A stretch of 64,000 bases of DNA from Tetraselmis striata (lineage: Eukaryota; Chlorophyta; Chlorodendrophyceae; Chlorodendrales; Chlorodendraceae), in assembly GCA_006384855.1 (NCBI GenBank), contig VCJN01000391.1:1-64000 (forward strand). The letters run 5' to 3'. Shown here piece after piece: positions 1 through 9,895 of the stretch. Position 1 is the first letter of the stretch; every line of letters starts with the position of its first letter. The notes under the pieces are model-generated. The model ran no database searches. It worked only from the letters and a program-made list of their open reading frames with translations, and had not been told where the DNA came from. A program made the position numbers and the translations under genes.

Positions 1-107
1 CAGCCGCCATAGCCTCCACAACCTGCCACGCCGACCGGGCGGGTGCGTATGATTCCATACAACCGCAGTTGAGTGGTGCCACCAGCACGCAGGCCGGGCC
101 CACTCAC

Positions 108-682
108 CTCTGAACGCAGAAGGTCCACAATGTCACCGTCCTCGAAAACAGCGCGCCACTGGGTCGCCCCGCTGTAGTCCTCCAACACCCACTCGGTAAC
201 GACGCCGGTTATCACGCCGTAGTGCCATACTCCCCGGAACTTCTTGGCGATGACCTTCATGTAGAAGTCACCGGGATCGCCTTTCCGTATCACGCCCTCA
301 TCGGCAGCTTCCACGTCCGCCGGCGGCCACGCAGGCGCGTCGATGTCCATACTGTCTTCGCCAACGGGGTCCTCCCCCACACCCATCACATCGTCCTCCG
401 AGACCGGCGCCGGCGGGCCGTTTCCGACGGCTGCAGCTACCCCTGCTGCCGCCCCTGCCGCTGCTGCTGCTGCTGCTGCCGCCCTGCTGCTGCTGCTTGT
501 AATAAGGCGGCCTTGCGGTGCAACTTAGCCGCACGCTTCAACGAGTGGCTACAGTTCGGGTATTTCCGGAAGTGCCGCTCTCGCGCCGTCCTTTCACTAC
601 TGCCCGTCACGATGCCGTGGCAGTGCTTGCATGTGTACACGCCATTCTTCGACACACTCGATATCCATCCCTCTCCCGGCAT
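108..682 (-). CDS. Partial gene: BED-like zinc finger plus Tudor-like domain, frameshifted in a CAG tract
   Basis: Read on the minus strand from the ATG at 682. The first part carries a C-x2-C ... H-x5-C arrangement (CKHC, then HFRKYPNC) like BED-type fingers of transposases and chromatin proteins. It runs into a CAG repeat (about 440-500) that ends in a stop in this frame. In another frame the reading continues without stops through an alanine run, an acidic linker and a segment ending VFEDGDIVDLLRSE, which resembles the short Tudor-like domains common in algal proteins. A good donor (GAG|GTGAGT) follows at 108/107, so the gene continues past the left edge. The CAG tract probably changed length and broke the frame, or the two halves are separate exons. 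Family assignment is tentative; a hAT-like transposase is an alternative. Confidence 0.42.
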
Positions 683-693
683 GCCTGCTGCCG

Positions 694-731
694 CGCGCGC
701 GCGCGCGCGCGGGGGGGGGGGGGGGGGGGGG
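694..731. repeat. CG dinucleotide run followed by a 21-base G run
   Basis: Alternating CG from about 694 to 710 runs directly into an uninterrupted G tract (711-731). It lies just upstream of the partial BED-finger gene. It is one of about 19 such long G or C runs in this window. Confidence 0.9.
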
Positions 732-1277
732 TTGAGAGTTGGGGTGGATGTAGCCCACCACCGGCAGGGAGCACAAATGCAAGTGCGCGGCTGTCCGCGC
801 TTGGTTCAGCGGTGAGCGGCGGTGACCGCAAGGCGACCCCGTACTTCATGCGCGTGCTGGGGCGTTACACAATCATCAGCAGTTAGGGCGGCTGCATTAA
901 AACGCGCACCTACGAACACCACCTACCGCCTACCACCTACCGTACCACCTACATCCGCCCACACCTCCGCCCGTCGTGCCGCACATCGCCGCACACCGCG
1001 GGGTCAGCGATGTGCAGCGATGTGCAACGAGTACGTGCAGCCGCCTGTACTTAGCCCGGGTACGTACTCCGCGTCGGCGCGCGACAAGCGAGCCCGCGTG
1101 GGCATATCAATTTGATGAAATTATCGAAACGAGAAATTCATATAGTACTTTACAGGTCGCGCGCGATAGTCGTCGCTACTAGGTATGAAATCCACGTCCC
1201 TCGTCCGTCCCGTATCGTCCCCGTATGTCGTCGTTCGTCACCAGTAGGGCACACTTGCGTCACATCTGAATCTCACA
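732..1277. other. Region without recognised gene
   Basis: Only short overlapping frames are present and none has a recognisable domain. The sequence contains CCTACCAC-like short tandem motifs around 915-950. It may include the 5' end of the copia element that follows, but no matching long terminal repeat was found. Confidence 0.5.
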
Positions 1278-1839
1278 GTGAAGAGACTCGGTCAGGTACA
1301 CATGGGCGGTGTTCAGATGCAACATGGCCACGAGGTCGCTGGCGTGCCTAATTTTCCGTCTCGCATCCGCAGTCAACTCTGTCATGACTGCCTACTCATT
1401 AAGGCATGTGCGGCACCTAAGAACAGACTACCAGCTAAACCACCTGATGGCCCACTCCAGAATTTTTCAGTCGATCTTTGGGGTCCAGTGCGAGTGGCTT
1501 CACCTCATGGCTTGCGGTACGCTCTTCTTGTCACTGACCACTACACCAACAAACGGTGGCTAAGATACATGAAAAACAAGACTGCAGCGGAGGTGGCTGG
1601 GCAAGCAGCGGGCAGTGACCTTACGCAAAACTAAGCTCACTCATCAGCGCCATCATGGGCACTTACCGTTTGATCCGATGCTGAAATTTGATCAAGATTC
1701 CACGTTCTGCGATGAAAGCATGCATGACATGGTCACCGCAATGGGGTTTGGGGTACAATGGACAGCACCGCATCAACATAACATTTGGGAAAGGCGGAGC
1801 GGCCTTTCAAGACTCTCAGAGAGGCAGCATGTACCATGA
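1278..1839 (+). pseudogene. Copia integrase fragment, frameshifted
   Basis: The first frame contains a Cys pair and the phrase FSVDLWGPVRV, which matches the first catalytic Asp region of copia integrases (…DLWGP…). After a frame change near 1615-1634 the second frame carries DQDSTFCDE and GFGVQWTAPHQHN, corresponding to the second Asp region (usually D-N/S-G-x-E-F/Y) and the following conserved segment. A further frame change near 1790-1900 leads to the region before reverse transcriptase. At least two frameshifts make it non-functional. Confidence 0.85.
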
Positions 1840-1898
1840 TGCATGCAATGAATATGCCCACTTGGATGTGGACTGTGGCTTTCTCCGCCGCCAACTAG

Positions 1899-4106
1899 GT
1901 GCATGAGCGCACCTACTCGTCCCGAGCGGTTGAACCTAGAGGCGGCATCCCATGTCAACTAGAGGCGGGACAAGCAGCCGATGTTAGCGCTGCTAGAGTA
2001 TGTGGATACGCGGCATTTGTGAAAATTCCGGATGATCAGCGCAGCAAAATGGATGTTAAGGCATTCAAAGGGGTAATGGTCGGCTATGCTGAGGACTCAA
2101 TTGGATACAAGGTGTACAATCCCACCACTGGCAGCATCATCAACACGGTACATGTGCGCTTTGACGAGCACACACCTAGATTTGGGGGGTCCGCACCATT
2201 TGCGGCGGTGCGTCTGGAATCTGAAGAGGACTCCGATGTGGGATCCGATGTGCCAGTGCTCTCGGATGCATCCCCATATGAGTTAGATTCAGTGGGGGAT
2301 ACGGAGCCAACACTTCGGAGGCACCTGGAGATGCTGCACCTGACAGAACGGTGCGAGATTGGACGCCCGCCTACGCGATTCTGCGATCAGTTTCAAGCTA
2401 TGCTATCTGATGTTGGGGACGACAAAGCACTGATTGCTGAGGCACACCTGTCAAATGGCAATGTGGTTGCAGTCTTGGCCGCCAGTGACGTCCCTGAACC
2501 GGCCACCTACAAAGAGGCAGTCAGTGGTCCCAACGCCAAGGAGTGGTTGCAAGGCACAGCCAAAGAACACAGTGCTCAAGTGGCTAATGGAACATGGGAC
2601 GTAGATCTGGTGGCACTTCCACCCGACAGAAAAACGGTCAACTGCAAGTGGGTGTTTAAAGTCAAACCTGACTCAAATGGCGAGGTTGCAAAATTCAAAG
2701 CCAGACTTGTGGCTAAGGGTTGCAGTCAGAAGGCCGGTATTGACTTTACAAAGACATTCTCACATGTGATTCGACAGGCCAGTCTCCGGGTTATGCTCAC
2801 CATCGCTGCTGCCCTAGACATGGAACTATACCAACTAGATGTGGACACGGCGTTCCTTCATTCCGATTTGGATGAAGATATATTCATGCGCCAACCTGAG
2901 GGATTCCATGATGGCACAAAGCGGGTACTCAGACTGAGAAAGTCGTTGTATGGCCTCAACCAATCCCCTCGGACTTGGAACAAACTGATCAGTGGGTGGC
3001 TGCTACAGCCCGGGTGGAAGCAGTGCAGTAAAGATCCATGTCTGTACTACTGCTTTCAAGATGGAGTATTTCTATGTTGGGGTTAGGTGTACGTTGATGA
3101 TATGCCCTTTGCGTCGACCTCTGTGGAGTGGGCTACCCACTTCAAGCAGCAGATCAGTCATCGCCTCAAAATTACCGTCACGGATTTGCAGTGGCTTCTG
3201 GGCATGCACATGGCCAGGGGCAGAGCCAACCGGACTATCACCGTGGATCAGTCGAAATACATTGGCGACATTCTTCGTCAGTTTGGAATGGAGGACTGCT
3301 ACCCCTCTGCACTCCACATGGACACTGACTACAAGAATCACCTTCCTGATTCAGCGCCGCCGTCACTTGCACTTGGAGTGGAGGGTCGTGTAACTTACCG
3401 GTCCTTGATGGCCAGCCTCATGTATGTCGGCTGCAACACCAGTCATGACATCAGTGCTGCTCTCAGCATTCTGGGACAGGTGCAGAAAGCACCATGTCAG
3501 ATGCACCCGACTGCTCTAAAAAAGGTCCCCCGTTATCTCAAAGGCACGCAGTCACATGGCCTCACCTTGGGGGGGTCACTGGCCACTCTGCAGCTCACAT
3601 GCTATGCAAATGCTGACCATGCTGGGGATTTGGAATCTCGCCGCTCCAGGTATGGCTACCTCTTCTTTCTAGGTGATCACGGCGCTGCTAGCTGGAAATT
3701 CAGACTTCAGCCAATCGTGTCCACCTCTACTTGTGAGGCAGAATATTACTCTCTCAGCCTCGCTGTGGAGGATGCCCTACATCTCCGCCAACTGGTGGGA
3801 GAGCTGCTCGATCGGGATACAACCAGCGTGTCAATCGAGCCGGTCTACATCCATCAAGACAATCAAAGCACCATCAAATACTGTCACAATTCCATCGTCA
3901 GTGACAGGACTGAGCACATCGACATCATATATCATTTTGTCAAAGAAAGAATTCTCTGGGGCACAATCCAGATCGGATATCTGCCCACATCTGAGATGGT
4001 TGCAAACATGCTCATCAAACCACTTCCCAGGGAGGCCGTGCACAGACATGCGCGCAAGGCTCTGGGTTGGGGCGCTGCAGCATTGAGTGGGGGTGTTGAC
4101 AACTGA
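1899..4106 (+). pseudogene. Copia reverse transcriptase / RNase H, interrupted by one TAG
   Basis: The start is arbitrary, the first codon of an open stretch. Copia RT landmarks follow in order: KWVFKVK, FKARLVAKG, LYQLDVDTAFLHSDLDE, and KSLYGLNQSPRTWN. An in-frame TAG at 3084-3086 sits immediately before the catalytic VYVDD (3087-3101). The frame then continues to TAA-free RNase H, with TSTCEAEYYSLS, HQDNQSTIKY and RTEHIDI…FVKERI, the usual copia RNase H end. Apart from the TAG, about 735 codons are open. That suggests a fairly young insertion compared with the gypsy fossil at 51.7 kb. Confidence 0.92.
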
Positions 4107-4392
4107 GGTCTGACAGTCAGTGTGTTTGATATTTCAATGCTACTGCGCTTAGCCGCTGCGGAGAAGCGCGCGCCGGCGCGCGCGTACGAGGACTACATCA
4201 AGACCATGTGCGTTCTGTGCGCACTACTAGATAGTAGCGCCAGTAGTCCTCCAGCTCCGGCTGCTCAGCCCTCAGCAGTGAGGGGTTGCTAGCCTTGTAA
4301 TCATTTCTTCGGTCTCACCTAGCAGAGACTCCGGCACCTGGTGCACCACCACATGCGACTCTAGCAGCACGCACCAGGTTATGCGCATGACA

Positions 4393-4535
4393 GGGTTGCC
4401 CCCACGCATGATGTCATGTTCACGTATGACACATGGAAGGGCGCGGCCGGAAACGAAGGAGAGGGCTGACAATGGGCGAATCTACAATTGATGCTTGACA
4501 AGGGGGGCAAGACTTTTGTGGACAGGTATATTTGC
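4393..4535 (+). repeat. Dispersed repeat family 1, copy 1 of 3
   Basis: About 140 bp closely matching 49845-49990 (inverted) and 50555-50705 (direct). Shared landmarks are GTATGACACATGGAAGGG, GCGCGGCCGGAAACGAA, CAATTGATGCTTGACAAGG and GGCAAGACTTTTGTGG. Outside these limits the three loci diverge. The conserved part can be read in one frame as FTYDTWKGAAGNEGEG. Confidence 0.85.
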
Positions 4536-4671
4536 GGCATTCATGATGATGATACGCGAGGTTTTATATTCCCAATTATAGCTATCCGACGTGCGCGCGA
4601 AGACCATTTTTGGACGCGCGTACACCGGGGTCGTCTCGCCGGCCCGGATAGTCTGCGCTTCCACCGCGCAA

Positions 4672-4740
4672 TTGTTGTAGTGGACGTTTCCTATTGCCTT
4701 TTCGGGTGGTTTCCTGATCGCCTTTCGCAGGTAGCTCATG
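4672..4740 (+). repeat. Dispersed repeat family 2, copy 1 of 2
   Basis: About 64 bp nearly identical to 36540-36606 in the same orientation. Shared landmarks are ATTGCCTTTTCGGGTGGTTT, CCTGATCGCCTTT and TAGCTCATG. The flanks are unrelated. The second copy lies just past the right repeat of the 31.4-36.3 kb element. Confidence 0.85.
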
Positions 4741-7495
4741 CTGTAACTATATTGTTAACATTAGTCGCTACTCGTAAGCACACTCGTCCCTCACGAACAT
4801 GATGATGTGAAGGCTGCCATGCGCCGCATAAATTTGGGAACGCTTGTCTCATCCCTGCCGCTAGTACAGAAATCGTGGCTTCTCCATCCCTTCCGAGTTG
4901 CGAGTTTTATGGCCGTGGTGGTGCTAAGGGATGCGGCACAGCTTCCGAGAAGGTATGGTATTTTGAGCGCAGCGAACATACTGCATACTGTGACGACGAC
5001 CAATTTGTTTGCGAGACGAGCACAAGTTAATATGTAGCAATGCACCCGTTTCTAATAATACAAACCATTAAAAACTTCCCCTTGACCAAGGCCTAGCTTT
5101 CCCGAGACACCCCTAAGATTAGTTGGGCCCGATGGCCGGGACAAGATAATCCATACCTTTGGGGGAGGGGGTGCGGGGCGTGGGGGGGGGCGGGGGGGGA
5201 GGGGGGGGGTGGTTAATGTGTTGCCCTGGTCAGACATTCGGCCTGCAGATGGCGGCGGGTAACTTTCGGAGACCACTCACGCCGCAAATTAACGCTGAGA
5301 CCCTCGGCGGCCATGTGAGCCACCCCACCACGGCCTTCGAGCTCTACTTGCTGCGTCTCACAAGCTTACACTAGTCTTAGGAAACTATGTGGCGCGTTGA
5401 GTTAGGTGGGATGGTCCTGCTGCGGTCGGCGTGTGCCGTCAAAGAGACATTCCTATGACAGCGGCACATCCGGCCGCTGACTGCCACACGACTGCCACCC
5501 CGTCATCCGCCCGCCTGGCTTGCAGCACAGGCGGCCCGAGGCTCACTAAATGGGTTAAGATGGGAGTTTTGGGTCTAAGCTGTGCTGTGGTACCATTCGT
5601 ACACCGAGCTGGCTGACTGGACAGGCGCGGCGACGGGAGTGGGCTCGGATGGGCCCCATCGGGCTGTCGCCCAAAGATGCGCGATAGCGCCCCGCAGTAT
5701 TACACGGCTAACTGTAGGGTACCGGTATCGGCACATTAGTGACCCTCGCCGCGGCCCGCATAAATGTATGCTTACGCGACGAGCCCGGAACAATCAGTTG
5801 GCCATCACCACCCAACTCAAGCCCGCCGCTCGCGGGGCGACTATACACGGTTGGGTCACTTAAGGCCCGGCACAACGTCTCGATGACACTTAAGCCTGCC
5901 ACCACGGTGGTTGTCGCCATCATCCAGGCGGAGCACGGCCGCAGCTTGTCAGGTGAGCGCGGGCGAGTCACTGTGCGCCCTTGACTTTTTTCCTAACCGC
6001 GACCCTCCTCCCCGCGCTGCCAAAGTGATCCCTGGACTAGATCCAGCACCCGCCCTAGTCAAACTTTAGAATCCGGAAGTATAGAACCATATCAAAGTTT
6101 CTGCCGGTCAGAATATGTGTCGACCCCTGTGTGACCTGTGGTGTGTGCATATATGTTGCTGTGTGCAGGTGCATTATGTCTGGTTCTTGGCGATGCGTGC
6201 GCTGCGCCGCTGAGCGACTCAACGACCTACCCGCCGCGCACGGCCAATGCACGGCCTGCGACACCCCCTAAGTGTCCGGACCGTCCTGAGCGATGAGCGG
6301 GCGTGCAGAGCGGAACTTGCCTACGCGATTCACCGGAAGTTGAGGGCGCCGAGGGCGTTGGGAGTGACGCGCTGGACGGTGCCCATGCTCTACTGCTTCC
6401 ACCAGACCTTCGCAGAGGATTCCAGGTCGAAGCACGTCCCTACACGGAAGATCCGAGGTAATAGGCGCACTGCCTTTTGGAATGGGGATTTTTCAGCCGT
6501 TGAGGACCTGTGCCAGTTCCAAAGGTTATAGGGGGAAGGGCAATCTACCAGCTTTTTGGAATATAAAGTGCTTCCCTACGGGTGATATGGCTATCCTTGT
6601 CCCGCCAGCGAAGTTAATCATTATTGAGCGGCGACTGGGTGGTGCGGGTGGGCATGTTGCGATGTGGGTTAGGCAGGATAGTATCGTTATGCTCAGTGTT
6701 GTCTCTCTGTGAGGTACGAGGTGCAAAGATAGAGCTTCCGACTGCTCACTATGGTGTGGACGACAAGTCGCGATGGCGTGCAACACCAACTTCACGTGGG
6801 GACTGTCACAACCAAGCCGTTTGGGACGCGGGGGAGCTTTCTCGTGCGAATGCAATAGAAAACCATTTCATGTACCATGTGCACCACATAAGGATCAGAA
6901 ATGTGAGAGACAGTGGCGGTCAACTAGTTTTTGACCGTAGGTTTCGTAGACCTGGCTTGTGCCGTGGCACATGACTGGAGTGGCCTGTAAATCATTTCTT
7001 CAGCCTATGATCGCTCGGTCTCTTGCACTGCATCGCTGCAATGTTGTGTGCGACACTATGCATCCAGCAGTATGGAATGTGATGATGTTTGAATTACATG
7101 GATGTGCTGCAAACTTGTATTGACTAGAAATCTAGCGGTCTGGATGTTGGCGCCGGTGCGCCCTGTGTTCTGCCGCCGAACCTGTGCCAACCCGACCCCC
7201 AGCACGGCATCGGCCTTGGCGTGAATGTGCTGCAATGTCGCCCTGACCCCTGGCGATCCACCTCATGCTTTGTCTTCCTGCTTGTCTTGTTGTAGCGACG
7301 CCTCGCTGCATCTTTGACTGCGATGCGACTGTGCTCCACCTCCTGGCATGAATAGTCGCTGATGCAGCCATGCTCCCGGATCCAAGTCGCAGCAGCACGG
7401 AGAACTGCTTGCCGCGCGGCTGAATGCCACCCCTTTGCAGCTTTCAGATTTGCTAGATCACGCCTCCCTCCTTGGCAATAAAGTCCGTGTAGCTG
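4741..7495. other. Long region without recognised gene
   Basis: No open frame here has a domain I recognise. G-rich runs occur at about 5159-5208. A 31-codon frame at 6175-6270 (+) encodes C-x2-C … H-x2-C-x2-C (CVRC, HGQCTAC), like a tiny zinc ribbon. With no supporting context it may be chance or an exon. Frames at 7124-7398 (-) could be a 3' exon of the gene that ends near 7500, but nothing confirms it. Confidence 0.5.
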
Positions 7496-7499
7496 TCAC

Positions 7500-8547
7500 C
7501 ACCTTCGCGCATGCCAAACATAGATAGCAGCATGAATGCAATTGTAAGTAATGTTGCATTGATGGCCACAAAATTTCAAACCACGATCTGCATTACATGC
7601 ATTTATTGCACCTTCATACAAGCACATTTTATTGCAATTGTTGGGGCAATTGATGGACCAGCCATCCATCCCTTTCCCATGTGCATCCCTTCGCTCTGTG
7701 ATTGCCGTGATCACGACCACGGTAATCTTTACCTCCCCTTTCTTGTAGATCATAATGGCATCTGCCAAGATCTGCAGTCTGATGACAAAGTCGCCGGACA
7801 GCTCTGTTAGCGGGACCTGCTCAAGCCTTCTCCCGAGCGCCGACTCAAAAATAGTGACCACTGCGGACAGCCCATCCTGCGACTCCTCGATCCCAATCTG
7901 CATGCATATATATGCTCATCTCATGCTCCCTGACGGTTTCTTTTTGCATGTTACACATGTATGGGAGTCTTGTATGGGCCCCGGACTCTCTCCACATCAT
8001 GACATCAAAGATAAACATCATAGCAGAGCATGCTAAGATAGACATATATAATATTGCACACATGCATGTGAATGACACATCAGCGGGGCACACCTTGTAT
8101 TTGCCTTCTTGTACGAAGTAGCCCGCGTGATTCTTGATATGTGAAATTGCCTGCTAGCGCTGCCTGTGGCTCCAGGGTATCGCCTTGCTGCTTTATTTTT
8201 GTACGCACCTGTGTAACAACTCGACTATGCTGGTGCTTCGCATCGGTTGCCTCGTCCAACAACACAGCCTTATCCAGCCTCCACGCCTCCTTCGCATTCT
8301 TCAACGTCTCACGAGAGGATGTATCAGCGTTCTTAAGGTTCTTAATGAGACTTTCATCTCGGGCAGAACGTTGGTGGGTCGCTCGCTGTGGTGGTGGTGG
8401 TGGTGGTGGCGGCGGCTCTACAAATGGCATGCCCGGCTTGCCCGCCGCCGCCGGTGCTGACGGCTGCGCTGACGCGCCAAAGCGACCTCCCGCGCCACGA
8501 CGGCCATCGACAGCCTCCCTAAGGCGGCGTTTGCTGCCTCTTCCCAT
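7500..8547 (-). CDS. Unrecognised gene: basic N-terminus, polyproline, coiled-coil and helical C-terminal part
   Basis: The chosen start is the ATG at 8547 (MGRGSKRRLREAVDGRR). Exon 1 holds a basic head, a proline run encoded by the CCA/CCG-rich tract (about 8395-8415 on plus), then a charged helical stretch and LDEATDAKHQHSRVVTQ. Joining at CAG|GTGCGT (8206/8205), through a 58-base intron, to GCAATTTCACATATC keeps the frame and gives AISHIKNHAGYFVQEGKYK. A second donor (AAG|GTGTGC) and acceptor (GCATGCAG) lead to IGIEESQDGLSAVVTIF… as far as ADAIMIYKKGE, again in phase 0. Two independent in-phase junctions argue for a real gene. The last exon and stop are uncertain. I do not recognise the family, though the Myb/SANT-associated proteins of algae have similar lysine-rich helical parts. 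Confidence 0.6.
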
Positions 8548-8571
8548 GGCTGACATGTGCAGGGCGGCCAA

Positions 8572-9752
8572 GAGATGAGGTAAGTTGAATTACTTTGTTA
8601 CATGGTGGTGTCACCGTGTTTCGCGGCATGTGACTTGCCCCCGCCCCGCGGCCCGCCGCCAGGGGAGGCGCGGACTGACTCACGGACCGTACGGCCCGGC
8701 ACGGAGGTGCTTTAGGTCGTAAGTGACCCCTAAATAAGGATGATCTATGATGGCACCCTAAGCGTACGCATGCCCTAGTGGCATGGCGTGCCAATCTTTG
8801 AAGCTTTTTGAGGCCTTGTAGTTAGCTGCGTACAAGTACCCGTAATTTTAGTAATACTTTCGTACTCGCGGATATGGGCGCGTAATGTATATGTGTTGCC
8901 AGTCTTTTTTTCAGATCCGGCCCACCAGTTTCAACCCGTCTACATGGCTGACCAAAGGGTGAAAACCGCCGGGACGACCACCTGGACACTTGAGTTGGGA
9001 CCCAAATGGGCCTCCAAAAGCCTAAGAAGCGGTGTCGGGCACAGATTGGTGATGGCTGGCGGGCGCAGCGTTAAAAAGACCGTCTGGTACCAGTACACGT
9101 AGCTCTTTGTATTTTTATGGTGGTTTGCTTTCTTGCTGCTGTTAAAGATATTAGGGCATTAGGGCATTACCCATGTAAATATAAAAGCGGCAGTAGTCGC
9201 TAGTTAAATTCGTTGATGATAATGACAGTCGGGGATGAGTTTTCAAAAATTTGAAATTCGAATTCAAACCAGGCATTGCCATCAGACCTGCGCATGCTGT
9301 TGGCCCTGTCTAATTTGCCCGATCGAACCGATCATCTGGCGCAATCACTTGGTCATCAGCACTGGTGCCGCAATATTAACTACTAGAGCGACAATTCATT
9401 CCGCCTGTAACGCTCCGCGACTGCCATATATACAACAGTGCCTTTGCTTGCGTGTCTCCCACGATATCTTTTAATTAATACGCAATCTGATCAGATGCGA
9501 AATCACATTCTGCCGTACCAGTACATCCTGCCGTTGTACTAGTGCCTATTCTACAGCGACTATGTCGTAGGTGGGTCGCTACTACTTGTCTTTGTGATAT
9601 ATATATATATGTATAGATGTATGACCGAATTATGTGAGGCGGCGGTGCGAGTATGTCTAGTGCTGTTGCCCTGATGGGCGCGTGCGCGCTCCGACAGCAC
9701 ACACGACGCCACGCACAGGCGCCACGCGGTAGCCCCGTGCGCCCGCTTTCTG
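8572..9752. other. Intergenic region
   Basis: No gene recognised between the divergent unrecognised gene and RNR1. The stretch 9598-9612 is a TA dinucleotide run. TTCGAATTCAAA-like AT-rich sequence occurs at about 9250. Confidence 0.55.
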
Positions 9753-9761
9753 CTTTATAAG
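9753..9761 (+). promoter_or_regulatory. Possible TATA box of RNR1
   Basis: CTTTATAAG lies about 135 bases upstream of the RNR1 ATG and is the only TATA-like element close to the gene. The position is plausible for a promoter with a 5' UTR of about 110 bases. It is inferred from sequence only. Confidence 0.35.
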
Positions 9762-9895
9762 AACCAGGCCGCCGACGGCTTGCGGGGGCACAACCCATTT
9801 CTCAGCCGCGACGGACCTCTCGTGGCTTGCAACTCCAACATACTCCCACTCCAGCGTATTATCGCCCTACGTTAGCTTGACCTAAGCCAAGCGCC

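Larger units (their letters stand above)
1278..4106 (+). mobile_element. Ty1/copia retrotransposon, degenerate
   Basis: The order integrase, reverse transcriptase, RNase H on one strand is that of Ty1/copia. The integrase core is split over frames at 1278-1634 and 1615-1839. Reverse transcriptase and RNase H follow in one frame from 1899 to 4106, broken by a TAG at 3084. A purine-rich stretch GAGTGGGGGTGTTGAC just before the final stop (around 4086-4101) could be the polypurine tract, with TG of a 3' LTR following. No matching 5' LTR or gag was found, so the boundaries are those of the readable frames only. The element is dead as it stands. Confidence 0.9.

Noticed and set aside
3084-3086. 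Programmed readthrough stop in the copia element
   Set aside because: Other frameshifts upstream show the copy is dead, so a plain nonsense change is the simpler reading; kept only as part of the TAG observation.
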